Program-made: the position numbers and the translations under genes
Source: Nocardioides terrigena
GTDB taxonomy: Bacteria; Actinomycetota; Actinomycetes; Propionibacteriales; Nocardioidaceae
DNA length: 64,000 nt
NCBI RefSeq assembly: GCF_003047265.1
Contig: NZ_PZYY01000001.1
Coordinates: forward strand, 558,001 to 622,000
Direction: 5' to 3'
In this document: in pieces, positions 27,150-35,126 of the stretch
How the letters are laid out: every line of letters starts with the position of its first letter
Numbering within the stretch: position 1 is the first letter of the stretch
Notes under the pieces: generated by a model
Database searches by the model: none
What the model saw: the letters and a program-made list of their open reading frames with translations, nothing else
Told to the model about the DNA's origin: nothing

Positions 27150-27292
27150 GGCTGGTCCTCACGCGGAGGTGGCGATCCCCACGGTTCGCGCGCTCTCCAC
27201 AGGTGCTCAGCCGACGAGGCCGTCGTTGTCGGTGGTCGGTGATCTCCTCATGGCTCGGGGTCGACCGCCGAGCCAGGAGAGAGACGAAGCCC

Positions 27293-28726
27293 ATGCAACC
27301 TGACCACGACCGCCTTGACCGACGGCCGTTCTGGACGGTCCAGTCGGTGTTCGACCCGGACGGCGAGGGCGGTGACTTCGCCTACACGATTGGCCTGCAC
27401 GATCGCGGGCTGCCCGAGCTGCACCTGTGGGCCCGCCCCAACCGCGGCGTGGACCCCGGAGAGGACTGGATGCTCAGTCCACATGACCGGACGGTGCTGC
27501 TCAACACCTTGGCCTGGCGACTGCTGGATGGCGCCCTCGCGGTGGGTGACACGTGGAGGGAGAAGTTCGACGCGGGCGTCGCGGTCGCGGACTTCGAGCT
27601 CTGCCCGCCGGCGGACCGGGAGCACCTGGAGGCGTTCGGCATCGCTCCCGGAGCCAAGGTGCTACCGGTGTCCTGGTCGCTCACCCGCCCCTTGGAGGGG
27701 GCGCTCACCCCGCTCACGCCGGCCGCCCGCACGCGCGCCGAGCGCGACCTCCGCGACGCTGTGTCCGCGCTCGCAGACGCCCGGCGACAAACCCCACCCT
27801 CATCGTGGAGACCTGCCGCGGCGCCGACCTTCGACCCTCGCCAGCCCTTCGGCCCCCTCACGGCCGTGGTCCAGGCGCGGGGCGCCCAGCTGTGGGGAGC
27901 GAGCCGCACTCAGCTCAACTGCCTGCTTCGCCACGCGGTGGATGTCGAGATCGGAGGTGGCAGCGTGACCTTCCCCGCCTCCTCGGCCGCGGCCTCGGCG
28001 CGGTCGGTCGGACGTACCCGCGCACTGGAGGAGCTTCGGGAGGCAGCGGAGGCGCTCGTGCAGAGGGTCACCGGTTTACCTCGATGGCGTCAGACGCTGG
28101 ACTCACTCCTCGGACCCGGCCCACGGGAGTCCCGCGAGGAGGCGTCGGTGGTTCGCCTGCTCCGCGACGTGGTGCTGGCGTTGCTCTCCGCCGAGGCGGT
28201 GGCTGATGTCATCCCCCACGAGTGGCTGCTGGCGGCGCGCGGGCCGTGGCTCACCGCGTTCGGTCCGCATGGCGAGCTCCCGGGCCCGGAGTGGTCGGCG
28301 TCTCCGACCGTGCTCGACGCCGTGCGCGGACTCCTCAGCCCGCTCGATGCCCGCCAGCTCGGGGTCATTGCGGCCGGCCACAGGCTCAGCGGCGACGGCG
28401 TGGTGATCGGGCACGAGGGGTACGCCGACCTAGTCCACAAGCTCAACGGCTGGGCCCTCGTCGGCTCCGCAGGCTGCCCCTGGCGCGGGACGCTGGACCA
28501 GTTGCCGGCGTGGGGTCCGCTGCTCGAGGGTGTCGCCGGACCCGGGGTGCGGGTGGAGCTCGCCCCGCTTCCCGAGTTCCAGGAGTGGGCCAACTGCCTG
28601 ACCGCCGCCTTGACCCACCGGCCGCGGCTGTCAGCCTCGGAGGTCAGGGCGTTCACGCTTCCATTCGAGGACCTGCTGCCCGGGCTCGTCCGCCTCCTCG
28701 ACGAGCCGTTGACCGCGGCGTCGTGA
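27293..28726 (+). CDS. DUF4262-type protein, long form
   Basis: 477 residues. The N-terminal portion PFWTVQSVFDPDGEGGDFAY TIGLHDRGLPELHLWARPN is the DUF4262 entry (F-x-Y-T-x-G-L), a domain of unknown function. The remaining 300 residues have no motif I can name: a Pro/Ala linker near 165-185, then helical segments ALEELREAAEALVQRVTGL and REEASVVRLLRDVVLALLSA. ATG 27293 has AGGAGAGA about 10 bases upstream. DUF4262 proteins are usually near 150-200 residues, so this is a long version with an unassigned C-terminal half. Function unknown. Confidence 0.68.
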   Translation: MQPDHDRLDRRPFWTVQSVFDPDGEGGDFAYTIGLHDRGLPELHLWARPNRGVDPGEDWMLSPHDRTVLLNTLAWRLLDGALAVGDTWREKFDAGVAVADFELCPPADREHLEAFGIAPGAKVLPVSWSLTRPLEGALTPLTPAARTRAERDLRDAVSALADARRQTPPSSWRPAAAPTFDPRQPFGPLTAVVQARGAQLWGASRTQLNCLLRHAVDVEIGGGSVTFPASSAAASARSVGRTRALEELREAAEALVQRVTGLPRWRQTLDSLLGPGPRESREEASVVRLLRDVVLALLSAEAVADVIPHEWLLAARGPWLTAFGPHGELPGPEWSASPTVLDAVRGLLSPLDARQLGVIAAGHRLSGDGVVIGHEGYADLVHKLNGWALVGSAGCPWRGTLDQLPAWGPLLEGVAGPGVRVELAPLPEFQEWANCLTAALTHRPRLSASEVRAFTLPFEDLLPGLVRLLDEPLTAAS

Positions 28727-28794
28727 TCGGAGCTGGGTGACTCGTGGCCAGCCGCGCTGGCATCGCGACCAGCGATCACAACCGCCGGGGCGTG

Positions 28795-28833
28795 GGTGGG
28801 GGATCGGTGTCGTCAGGTGATCCGACCCCACAC
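28795..28833. terminator. Hairpin between convergent genes, related to the hairpin at 29335
   Basis: GTGGGG-GATC (28797-28806) can pair, with a small bulge, with GATC-CGA-CCCCAC (28819-28831). The text GGATCGGTGTCGTCAGGTG matches the hairpin on the other side of the PH-domain gene. Serves as a plausible convergent terminator for the DUF4262 and PH genes. Confidence 0.5.
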
Positions 28834-28843
28834 CTACGTGGCT

Positions 28844-29218
28844 TCAGAAGGCGCCGAGGACTGCCGAGGAGATCAGGTGGTCAAGTCGGCGGATGTCGAC
28901 GCCCTTGTTGAGCTTGACCTTGATGTGGCCGGCGCGGGTCCACAGCTCGAGCTCGGCGTTGAAGTCAAGCATTCGTCCCGCGTTCTCCGAGGACCACATG
29001 TTGATGGCGGAGTAGGGGAGCGAGTACATCTCGACCTTCTTGCCGGTGATCCCCTGTGCGTCGCGGACGATGAGCCGTTTGGTGGTGAAGACCGCGCTGT
29101 CACGGAAGGTCTTGTAGGCCATGACCGGCTTCTCGCCCGAGACGAGGATGGGGCCGATGTCGTCCGGGATGGGGATCTCCGACACGAAGGTCCAGGCCAG
29201 GATGGGTGCGCTCTCCAC
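28844..29218 (-). CDS. Bacterial PH-domain protein (bPH_1 type)
   Basis: About 124 residues. Core: ILVSGEKPVMAYKTFRDSAV then FTTKRLIVRDAQGITGKKVE and YSLPYSAINMWSSENAG, the standard bacterial PH-like pattern (YKxxRD, FTxKRLI, QGITGKK). Such proteins form small oligomeric beta domains of unknown role. The GTG at 29218 is chosen over the ATG at 29266 because AAGGAGAG lies 6 bases upstream of it, an excellent Shine-Dalgarno site. Family members also start near this point. Flanked on both sides by related hairpins, with a dispersed-repeat cluster beyond. Confidence 0.8.
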   Translation of the reverse strand: MESAPILAWTFVSEIPIPDDIGPILVSGEKPVMAYKTFRDSAVFTTKRLIVRDAQGITGKKVEMYSLPYSAINMWSSENAGRMLDFNAELELWTRAGHIKVKLNKGVDIRRLDHLISSAVLGAF

Positions 29219-29334
29219 GAGATTCTCTCCTTGGTTGATGAGTGTCCAACTTTGCGTGAATGGCACTCAGGCTCGCTGGCGAACGATCACATCCGGTCGA
29301 TGGGTTTGAGGCTCGTGGCGAGCAAGGGAGTTGG

Positions 29335-29373
29335 GTGTGGGATCGGTGTCACCAGGTGGCACCGATCCCACAC
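29335..29373. terminator. Perfect 14-bp hairpin near the PH-domain gene
   Basis: GTGTGGGATCGGTG (29335-29348), 11-base loop, exact complement CACCGATCCCACAC (29360-29373). It lies upstream of the PH gene start and upstream of the photolyase gene, so neither gene obviously uses it as a terminator; it could equally be an operator or mobile-repeat end. Confidence 0.6.
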
Positions 29374-29386
29374 CTTCCTCGCGGCG

Positions 29387-29495
29387 GGGGTTTCGAGGCT
29401 CGCTTGCGCTCGCACCTCAACCACCGAGGGGGCCTGCTTCGCTCGCACCTCAACCACCGAGGGCGGGCTGGCTGCGCTCGCACCCCGACCACCGA
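29387..29495 (+). repeat. Three tandem copies of the dispersed repeat
   Basis: A full 40-bp unit (29387-29426) is followed by two shortened units (29434-29460 and 29468-29495), each ending in ACCACCGA. With the hairpin at 29335 they fill the 301-bp gap 29219-29519 between the PH and photolyase genes; I see no gene there. Confidence 0.8.
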
Positions 29496-29507
29496 GGAGG
29501 GCGTGCC

Positions 29508-29513
29508 TAGGGT
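29508..29513 (+). promoter_or_regulatory. Leaderless -10 box of the photolyase gene
   Basis: TAGGGT followed by GGCGCC and ATG 29520, the same spacer sequence as upstream of the MalT-like gene. Confidence 0.6.
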
Positions 29514-29519
29514 GGCGCC

Positions 29520-31013
29520 ATGACGACGCGGTGGCTCTTCGGCGACCAGCTCGGGCCGCACTTCACCGACGACCACCGCGGCCCACTGCTGATGGTGGAG
29601 TCCAAGGCGGTCTTCCAGCGCCGCCGCTTCCACCGGGCCAAGGCGCACCTCGTGCTCAGCGCGATGCGGCACCGCGCGGCCGACTTCGGCGACCGGCTCA
29701 CCTACGTCCGCGCCGACACGTACGCCGAGGTCGTCGGGCAGCACGACGACGTCGAGGTCGTGCACCCCACGTCGTACGCGGCGCTGGGCCTGGTCGAGCG
29801 GTTGGACGCCACCGTCCTGGAGCCGCGTGGCTTCGCGACCCCGCGGGCGGACTTCCAGCGCTGGGCCGCCGGCCGGGGGGCCAAGCGGCTGCTCATGGAG
29901 GACTTCTACCGGCGGGCCCGGCAGGCGCACGGGGTCCTCATGGACGGCGGTGAACCGGCCGGCGGCCAGTGGAACTTCGACCACGACAACCGCCAGCCGC
30001 CGCCCAAGGGCGCGGCCACCCTCGGCGTCACCGAGCCGTGGTGGCCGACCGAGGACGACATCGACGCGGAGGTGCGCGAGGACCTGGACCGGTGGGAGCG
30101 CGACGGCGAGGTGGCGTTCATCGGCCGCGACGGCGTACGACGCTTCGCCGCGACGCGGCGGGAGGCGCTGGCCGCGCTGGACCACTTCGTCGAGCACCGG
30201 CTGCCCGACTTCGGCGCGCACGAGGACGCGATCCTCGAGGGCGACCCGTGGATGGCGCACAGCCTCGTCAGCGCCCCGATGAACCTCGGGCTCCTCGACC
30301 CGCTCGAGGTCGCCGAGCGCGCGGAGGCGGCGTACCGCAGCGGGGCTGCTCCGATCGCGAGCGTCGAGGGCTTCGTGCGGCAGGTCATCGGATGGCGCGA
30401 CTACGTGTGGCACCTCTACTGGCACCAGGGCGACGGCTACCGCCGGAGGAACGCGCTGCGCGCGCAGCAGAAGATGCCGCAGTGGTTCGCCGAGCTCGAC
30501 GGCGACGCGACCGACGCCCGCTGCCTGTCCCACACCCTCGACCAGGTCGCCGAGCACGGGTGGGTCCACCACATCCCGCGGCTGATGGTGCTCGGCTCCT
30601 ACGCCCTCCAGCGCGGGTGGGCGCCGACGCAGGTGACCGACTGGTTCCACCGGGCGTTCGTCGACGGCTACGACTGGGTGATGGTGCCCAACGTGGTCGG
30701 GATGTCGCAGCACGCGGACGGCGGGGTGATGGCGACCAAGCCCTACACGTCCGGCGGCGCCTACATCAACACGATGAGCGACCACTGCGGATCGTGCCGC
30801 TTCAACCCCAGGGTGCGGGTGGGCGACGACGCCTGCCCGTTCACGGCGGGCTACTGGTGGTTCCTCGACCGGCACCGTGAAGAGCTCGCCGGCAACCACC
30901 GGATGGCGCGGGCGGTCAACGGGCTGGACCGGTTGAAGGACCTCGAGGAGCTCGTCGAGCAGGAGGACGTGCGGGGCAACCGGGCGCCGAGGAAGGTCAG
31001 TGGGCGGGCGTGA
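29520..31013 (+). CDS. FeS-containing bacterial cryptochrome/(6-4) photolyase (PhrB/CryB-like)
   Basis: 497 residues. Begins WLFGDQLGPHF, typical of FeS-BCP enzymes. Four cysteines fit the [4Fe-4S] pattern: one in DARCLSH (about 337) and three in DHCGSCRFNPRVRVGDDACP with C-x2-C-x12-C spacing. The FAD-binding helical domain includes RQVIGWRDYVWHLYW and MVPNVVGMSQHADGGVMATK. FeS-BCPs bind FAD and a lumazine antenna and repair (6-4) photoproducts or sense light. ATG 29520 is leaderless. It overlaps the 3' end of the convergent reductase gene by 17 bases. Confidence 0.9.
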   Translation: MTTRWLFGDQLGPHFTDDHRGPLLMVESKAVFQRRRFHRAKAHLVLSAMRHRAADFGDRLTYVRADTYAEVVGQHDDVEVVHPTSYAALGLVERLDATVLEPRGFATPRADFQRWAAGRGAKRLLMEDFYRRARQAHGVLMDGGEPAGGQWNFDHDNRQPPPKGAATLGVTEPWWPTEDDIDAEVREDLDRWERDGEVAFIGRDGVRRFAATRREALAALDHFVEHRLPDFGAHEDAILEGDPWMAHSLVSAPMNLGLLDPLEVAERAEAAYRSGAAPIASVEGFVRQVIGWRDYVWHLYWHQGDGYRRRNALRAQQKMPQWFAELDGDATDARCLSHTLDQVAEHGWVHHIPRLMVLGSYALQRGWAPTQVTDWFHRAFVDGYDWVMVPNVVGMSQHADGGVMATKPYTSGGAYINTMSDHCGSCRFNPRVRVGDDACPFTAGYWWFLDRHREELAGNHRMARAVNGLDRLKDLEELVEQEDVRGNRAPRKVSGRA

Positions 31014-31407
31014 GCGCCACGACGGCGATCCGCCGGGAGACCTTGGCCTGGTAGGCGTCGAAGTCGAACATCTCGTTGAGCCGCGCCCACAGCCGCTCGC
31101 GCTCGGGGCCGTCCACCTCGACGCCGGTGACGGCGGTGGTCAGCCCATCCACCTCGACGGACGCGGGGGAGCCGGAGCGCAGGTTGAGCCACCAGCCGGG
31201 CTCCCAGTCGGCGCCGCCGTTGGAGGCGACCACGATCCAGCGGCCCTCGTCGCGCAGGTAGAGCGCCGGCGTGGTCCGCTGTTGCCCGCTCTTGCGCCCG
31301 GTGGTCGTGAGGTAGAGCAGGTCACCACCGCGGAAGCGGCGTAGTCCGACGCGGCGTACGAACCAGTTGGCCACCCGGTTGACCCGCACGAAGAGTGCTC
31401 GACGCAT
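30997..31407 (-). CDS. F420H2-dependent nitroreductase-family (Ddn-like) protein
   Basis: 136 residues. Split-beta-barrel reductase: LLYLTTTGRKSGQQRTTPAL followed by RWIVVASNGGADWEPGWWLN, the core that binds deazaflavin F420 in the mycobacterial Ddn group, and LWARLNEMFDFDAYQAKVSR at the end. These enzymes reduce quinones or enones with F420H2. Start 31407 is favoured over upstream ATGs because TAGCGT lies 7 bases before it (leaderless). Convergent with and overlapping the photolyase gene. Confidence 0.85.
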   Translation of the reverse strand: MRRALFVRVNRVANWFVRRVGLRRFRGGDLLYLTTTGRKSGQQRTTPALYLRDEGRWIVVASNGGADWEPGWWLNLRSGSPASVEVDGLTTAVTGVEVDGPERERLWARLNEMFDFDAYQAKVSRRIAVVALTPAH

Positions 31408-31414
31408 GTCTCGC

Positions 31415-31420
31415 ACGCTA
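31415..31420 (-). promoter_or_regulatory. Leaderless -10 box of the F420-dependent reductase gene
   Basis: TAGCGT on the minus strand, 7 bases before ATG 31407. The box lies across the stop region of the PAP2 gene (ends 31418). Confidence 0.55.
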
Positions 31421-32170
31421 GCGGCCGGCGGGCGGTTCGTCACCGGTGCGCGCGATCCGGTCGGCCACCCACAGGCCGAGGACGGCGACGGCCACCCCCG
31501 CCGGGAGGTCGAGCACCCAGTGGTTGCCGGTGGCGACCACGACCCAGGCCATCAGCAGCGGGTGCAGGACGCACCACGCGCGCACCAGCACCGAGTCGGT
31601 CACGCCGAGGACCACGACCGACACCACCACGAGGTAGCCCACGTGGAAGCTCGGCATCGCCGCGATCTCGTTGGCGATGCCCACGGGCCGCGCGGACGGC
31701 TCGACGAGGCTGGACGCGATCGGGTCGGCGTACCCCAGGTCCGTCAGCCGCGGCGGTGCCAGCGGGTAGAGGAGGTAGACGGCGAGCCCCACCAGCCCGC
31801 CCGCGAGCAGGGCGTTGCGCAGGCGCGCGTACGCCGGGGGGTGACGCAGGTAGAGCACGACCAGGGCCAGCGCCACGACGGGCAGGTAGCCCCAGACGTA
31901 GAACCACGCGCCGAACGTGCCCAGCCACGGCACGGCGCGGACCGCGTCCTGGGCGGCGTGCTCCCAATCGAGGCCCCACGCCACCTCGAGGGCCAGCAGG
32001 TCGTGGGCGTGCGAGACCGCGAGCGCCAGGTCGTCGAGGGTCAGCCAGCGGACGGCCAGGTTGGCGACCAGCGCGACCACGACGATGCCCACCTCGACGA
32101 GCAGCCCGGCCAGCCCCGGTCCGCGGGTGAGCAGCAGCGAGGACCGTCCGCTCAGTGAGGGGGCGGCCAT
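31418..32170 (-). CDS. PAP2-superfamily membrane phosphatase/phosphotransferase
   Basis: 250 residues with about six membrane helices. PAP2 motifs: YLLYPLAPPRL (C1-like region with the conserved Pro/Arg), AAMPSFHVGYLVVVS (motif 2, P-S-x-H) and VVVATGNHWVLDLPAG (motif 3 with His and Asp). This version, with PSxH and NHWxxD, is the inositol-phosphoceramide-synthase/lipid phosphatase type seen widely in actinobacteria. Substrate unknown, probably an isoprenoid or lipid phosphate. ATG 32170 lies inside the end of the upstream acyltransferase-like gene (19-base overlap), so the two are co-transcribed. Confidence 0.85.
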   Translation of the reverse strand: MAAPSLSGRSSLLLTRGPGLAGLLVEVGIVVVALVANLAVRWLTLDDLALAVSHAHDLLALEVAWGLDWEHAAQDAVRAVPWLGTFGAWFYVWGYLPVVALALVVLYLRHPPAYARLRNALLAGGLVGLAVYLLYPLAPPRLTDLGYADPIASSLVEPSARPVGIANEIAAMPSFHVGYLVVVSVVVLGVTDSVLVRAWCVLHPLLMAWVVVATGNHWVLDLPAGVAVAVLGLWVADRIARTGDEPPAGR

Positions 32171-33036
32171 ACCGGGACGAGGTCGTCGACGGTGAGGTCG
32201 GGGTCCGCCAGGAGTGCCGGCTCCGAGACGAGCCGGCGGAACACCTCAGCCGTCCGGGCGAAGTAGAAGCCGTCCGAGGCGCGCTCGTCGAGGGTGTAGA
32301 CGAGGTCGACGCAGGTGCGCGCGACGACCTGCCCCGCGTCGTCGACGACCGGTTGCGGAGCGACCCGGCCGATGGCGACGAAGATGCTCGCCGAGCCGGG
32401 CTCGTAGAGGTGGTGGAAGGGCGGGGCCACCCCGATCGAGCCGGTGTTGACGACGTACACGCTGGTGTAGAGCGGGATCGCGCCGGTCAGCGCCGCGGGC
32501 ATCAGGTTGTGGTAGTCGAGCCAGCGGATCGAGGAGGCGATGCCGTTGAGGACCGGCCGCGGCCACGACGCGAAGAAGTCGACCAGCCGGTCGTCCCCGC
32601 CGCGCGCGTGCTCGCGCTTGCCGTGCACGCCGGCGTCGACGAGACGGCGTACGTCGTCGACGCTCTCGCGACCGGTGAAGACCAGCCGGGCCTCGGACTC
32701 CGGGGCGTCGTCGCGCATCCCCTGCTTGACGATGAAGGAGATGCTGATGTCGGTGTGCTCGTAGGTGCGGCGGCCGGCGACGAAGCGGTTCATCTCCGGC
32801 CGTAGCCGCAGGGTCCGGGCGATGGCGGCGAGGAAGACGTGGAAGAGGGTGACTCGCTCCTCGTGGGGGCGGCCGGCGTTGGTCTCCGCGAGCCATGCGA
32901 GCAGCCCGTCGACCTCGATCCGCTGCGGGAAGAAGACCTGCGACCCGATGCGCGTCCGCATCAGGTAGGGAACGATCCGCCGGAGCGCAGGCAGGTCGTC
33001 GACGTACCGTCCGTCGCGCCGTTGCCTGAACGCCAT
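32152..33036 (-). CDS. 2-oxoacid dehydrogenase acyltransferase-fold (E2/CAT-like) protein
   Basis: 294 residues, the catalytic-domain fold only; no lipoyl or subunit-binding domain. Family features: FHVFLAAIARTLRLRPEMNR FVAG near residue 65-90 and the C-terminal TLDERASDGFYFARTAEVF. In E2 enzymes this last motif is DHRxxDG with a catalytic His; here it reads DERASDG, so the His is Glu and normal acyl transfer is doubtful. The ATG at 33036 follows TACTCT by 5 bases on the minus strand. Overlaps the PAP2 gene by 19 bases, which suggests a lipid-related role. Confidence 0.78.
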   Translation of the reverse strand: MAFRQRRDGRYVDDLPALRRIVPYLMRTRIGSQVFFPQRIEVDGLLAWLAETNAGRPHEERVTLFHVFLAAIARTLRLRPEMNRFVAGRRTYEHTDISISFIVKQGMRDDAPESEARLVFTGRESVDDVRRLVDAGVHGKREHARGGDDRLVDFFASWPRPVLNGIASSIRWLDYHNLMPAALTGAIPLYTSVYVVNTGSIGVAPPFHHLYEPGSASIFVAIGRVAPQPVVDDAGQVVARTCVDLVYTLDERASDGFYFARTAEVFRRLVSEPALLADPDLTVDDLVPVWPPPH

Positions 33037-33189
33037 GACTGAGAGTAGGCCCGGTGGAGGGCGGCCGCGCGGCGTCGGCGGAACCGGGCTGAAGGACCCT
33101 TGTGGTGGCGTCCCCGGCGGAGCATCGTGGGAGGAGGCGGACGCCCGCTCGGGGCTGCCCGCGAGGCAGACAAGAGGCAGGTGGGTGTG

Positions 33190-33378
33190 ATGCACGCTCA
33201 GGTGGGCGACAGCCTGGTCGCCGAGAGCAACAAGGTCGACGCGCCCCGTCGGCAGGGCGAGATCATCGAGGTACGCGGTGAGGACGGCGCGCCGCCGTAC
33301 GTCGTGCGGTGGGGTGACGGGCACGAGGGCCTCGTCTTCCCCGGCGCCGACGCGCACGTCCTCCCGGCCGGTTCCTAG
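33190..33378 (+). CDS. DUF1918 protein
   Basis: 62 residues: MHAQVGDSLVAESNKVDAPR RQGEIIEVRGEDGAPPYVVR, then WGDGHEGLVFPGADAHVLPA. This is the complete DUF1918 domain, an SH3-like beta barrel common in actinobacteria, with the invariant RWxDGHE-type segment. Function unknown. ATG 33190 is preferred because family members start at MHA. It overlaps the convergent endonuclease gene by 4 bases. Confidence 0.88.
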   Translation: MHAQVGDSLVAESNKVDAPRRQGEIIEVRGEDGAPPYVVRWGDGHEGLVFPGADAHVLPAGS

Positions 33379-34541
33379 GCGGCGAAGATGGACGTCGCCC
33401 ACTCGGGGTGGTCGACGAACGGGTTGCGGTTGCCCTGCCACTGCGCGTGGATGCGGTCGTTGCGACGCATCTCGAAGGCGTCGACCGGGTCGGCGCTGTT
33501 CCAGGCGAGCAGGACGTCGAGGTCGCCGAGCCGCGGGACCGCGCTCCCGGAGACCGTGCTGAGCTCGAGGTCGTAGAAACCGTCGTCGCCGGAGTAGCGC
33601 ACCGCCATGTAGAACAGCATCCGCGCCACGTCGCCCTTGACCGCGTCGCGCGGCTCGAAGGAGTCGGCGTCGGTCCGGCAGTCGGTGCAGCCCGACACCG
33701 CGGTGCCGCCGTTGTCGAAGTCCTTGTTGCCGCGGGTGCCGTTGACGGTCACGTCCTCGGCGCGCAGGTGGTGCAGGTCGGTGCCGGGACCGGCGCTGGT
33801 CGTGAAGCCGCCGCGCGACTGCGCGAAGACGTGCTCACGGTTCCACTGGCCGGCGTTGCCGCCGTTGCTCGACTTGGAGATCGAGCGTCCGGTGTAGAGC
33901 TCGATGACGTTGTTGGTGTTGGCGGGGTCCTGGTCGGTGTCCTTGAGCGCGGTCCACACGGCGTCGTACGACAGCGTCGTCTGGTTGTCGATGATGTCGT
34001 GCAGCGAGGTCCGCAGCGCGGTGCCGGTCTTGCCGATCGCAGGCGCGTAGTAGGTGCTGTCCCAGGGACTCGTGCCGCCGGTCGGGGGTGGCTCGGTCGT
34101 GCCGCCGCCGGCGAGCGCGAAGGCCGACGTGCTGGTCATCCCGGGGTGCGAGAAGTACGCCGACAGCGCGCCCGTCACGTCGATCTGCTTGCCCATCAGC
34201 GACGGGTTGGTCTTCAGCCCCCACTGCGAGCGGAACGCCGAGGGGATCTGCACGTAGAGCATCTGCGACGTGTTGGTCTGGCTCGCCGAGTCCGCGATGG
34301 CGAGCGCGTAATCGTTGGGGAAGCCGGACCTCACCACCGTGCTGGTGGCGGTCGGCTGCCCGACGACGTAGCCGCGCACGGCCTGCGACGAGCCGTTCTG
34401 CTGCCCGATGGCCTGCGACACCGTGAGCGGTGTGGCGGCCTGCGCGGCCGGCATGGTCGGCGAGGTGGGGGAGAGGAGGACGACGAGGGCACCGACGAGC
34501 GCGAGCGCAAGCGCCCGACCCGTCCCGAGATGACGGTTCAT
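33375..34541 (-). CDS. Secreted endonuclease I with N-terminal OB-fold-like domain
   Basis: 388 residues. A signal peptide occupies about 1-36 (ALALALVGALVVLLSP, cleavage near AQA-AT). Residues 38-145 look like the DUF6359/YhcR-type OB domain (LTVSQAIGQQNGSSQAVRGY). The nuclease part resembles EndA/NucM: NREHVFAQSRGG, then TDLHHLRAEDVTVNGTRGNK, giving the beta-beta-alpha-metal His and Asn ligands, plus Cys in GCTDCRTD. It is probably an extracellular DNase used for nutrient scavenging. ATG 34541 is chosen over 34583, as the signal peptide begins soon after it. Confidence 0.88.
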   Translation of the reverse strand: MNRHLGTGRALALALVGALVVLLSPTSPTMPAAQAATPLTVSQAIGQQNGSSQAVRGYVVGQPTATSTVVRSGFPNDYALAIADSASQTNTSQMLYVQIPSAFRSQWGLKTNPSLMGKQIDVTGALSAYFSHPGMTSTSAFALAGGGTTEPPPTGGTSPWDSTYYAPAIGKTGTALRTSLHDIIDNQTTLSYDAVWTALKDTDQDPANTNNVIELYTGRSISKSSNGGNAGQWNREHVFAQSRGGFTTSAGPGTDLHHLRAEDVTVNGTRGNKDFDNGGTAVSGCTDCRTDADSFEPRDAVKGDVARMLFYMAVRYSGDDGFYDLELSTVSGSAVPRLGDLDVLLAWNSADPVDAFEMRRNDRIHAQWQGNRNPFVDHPEWATSIFAA

Positions 34542-34617
34542 GGCCGGGAGCCTGCCGTACGACGGCCGCTCGCGGAAGGGCATGCGGTGACCGGTCGGCG
34601 TACGGCCGGGAAACGGG

Positions 34618-35082
34618 TCAGACGGTGCCGTCGGCGTCGTCCGGCGTCGCCTCGTGTCCCTCGCGTCCGCGGGTGCGGCGCAGCTCCTTCATCTCGGCCT
34701 CGAAGACGTGGCGTCGCCCGTCCATGAGCTCGTCGATCGCGCGCTGCTGGATGCCCTTCGCCTCGGCGTAGAAGCCGTCGTCGAAGGCCTCGACCATCTG
34801 GAAGGACCACATGCCCGGCAGCGGGTTGCGGCCGAGCACGCCGCGGTCCAGTGCGTCGGCGATGTCGTCGTGGCCGGCGTCGCGGACCATGGCGGTCGCC
34901 TCCTCGAGGGTGCTCTCGGCGCTGCCCATCAGGCGGTGGAAGGCGTAGAGGTGACCGCGGGCGTCCTCGACGTGGTCGAGGGCGGCGGACAGCTTGCCGA
35001 GGGCCTCGACGGTGGCGTCGGTGACGCCCTCGGGGCGGCGGTGCTCGGGGGCGGGTTCGTCGTGGGTCACGCCATCGAGCAT
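34618..35082 (-). CDS. Conserved actinobacterial protein, helical
   Basis: 154 residues, largely alpha-helical: ALGKLSAALDHVEDARGHLY then AFHRLMGSAESTLEEATAMV, DALDRGVLGRNPLPGMWSFQ and MVEAFDDGFYAEAKGIQQRA. The segment resembles small soluble proteins common in high-GC actinobacteria that have no assigned function. The start could be ATG 35082 or GTG 35070; no Shine-Dalgarno site decides, but a GATGCT lies about 7 bases before the GTG. It follows the flavodoxin gene on the same strand at 44 bases and may be co-transcribed. Confidence 0.65.
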   Translation of the reverse strand: MLDGVTHDEPAPEHRRPEGVTDATVEALGKLSAALDHVEDARGHLYAFHRLMGSAESTLEEATAMVRDAGHDDIADALDRGVLGRNPLPGMWSFQMVEAFDDGFYAEAKGIQQRAIDELMDGRRHVFEAEMKELRRTRGREGHEATPDDADGTV

Positions 35083-35126
35083 CACACGGCTCGGGAGGGC
35101 CCGCCACACCCGCGGGGAGCCCGCGG

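Noticed and set aside
29266..29268. ATG 29266 as start of the PH-domain protein
   Set aside because: The Shine-Dalgarno AAGGAGAG lies inside that extension, 6 bases before GTG 29218, and the PH fold needs no extra N-terminus.
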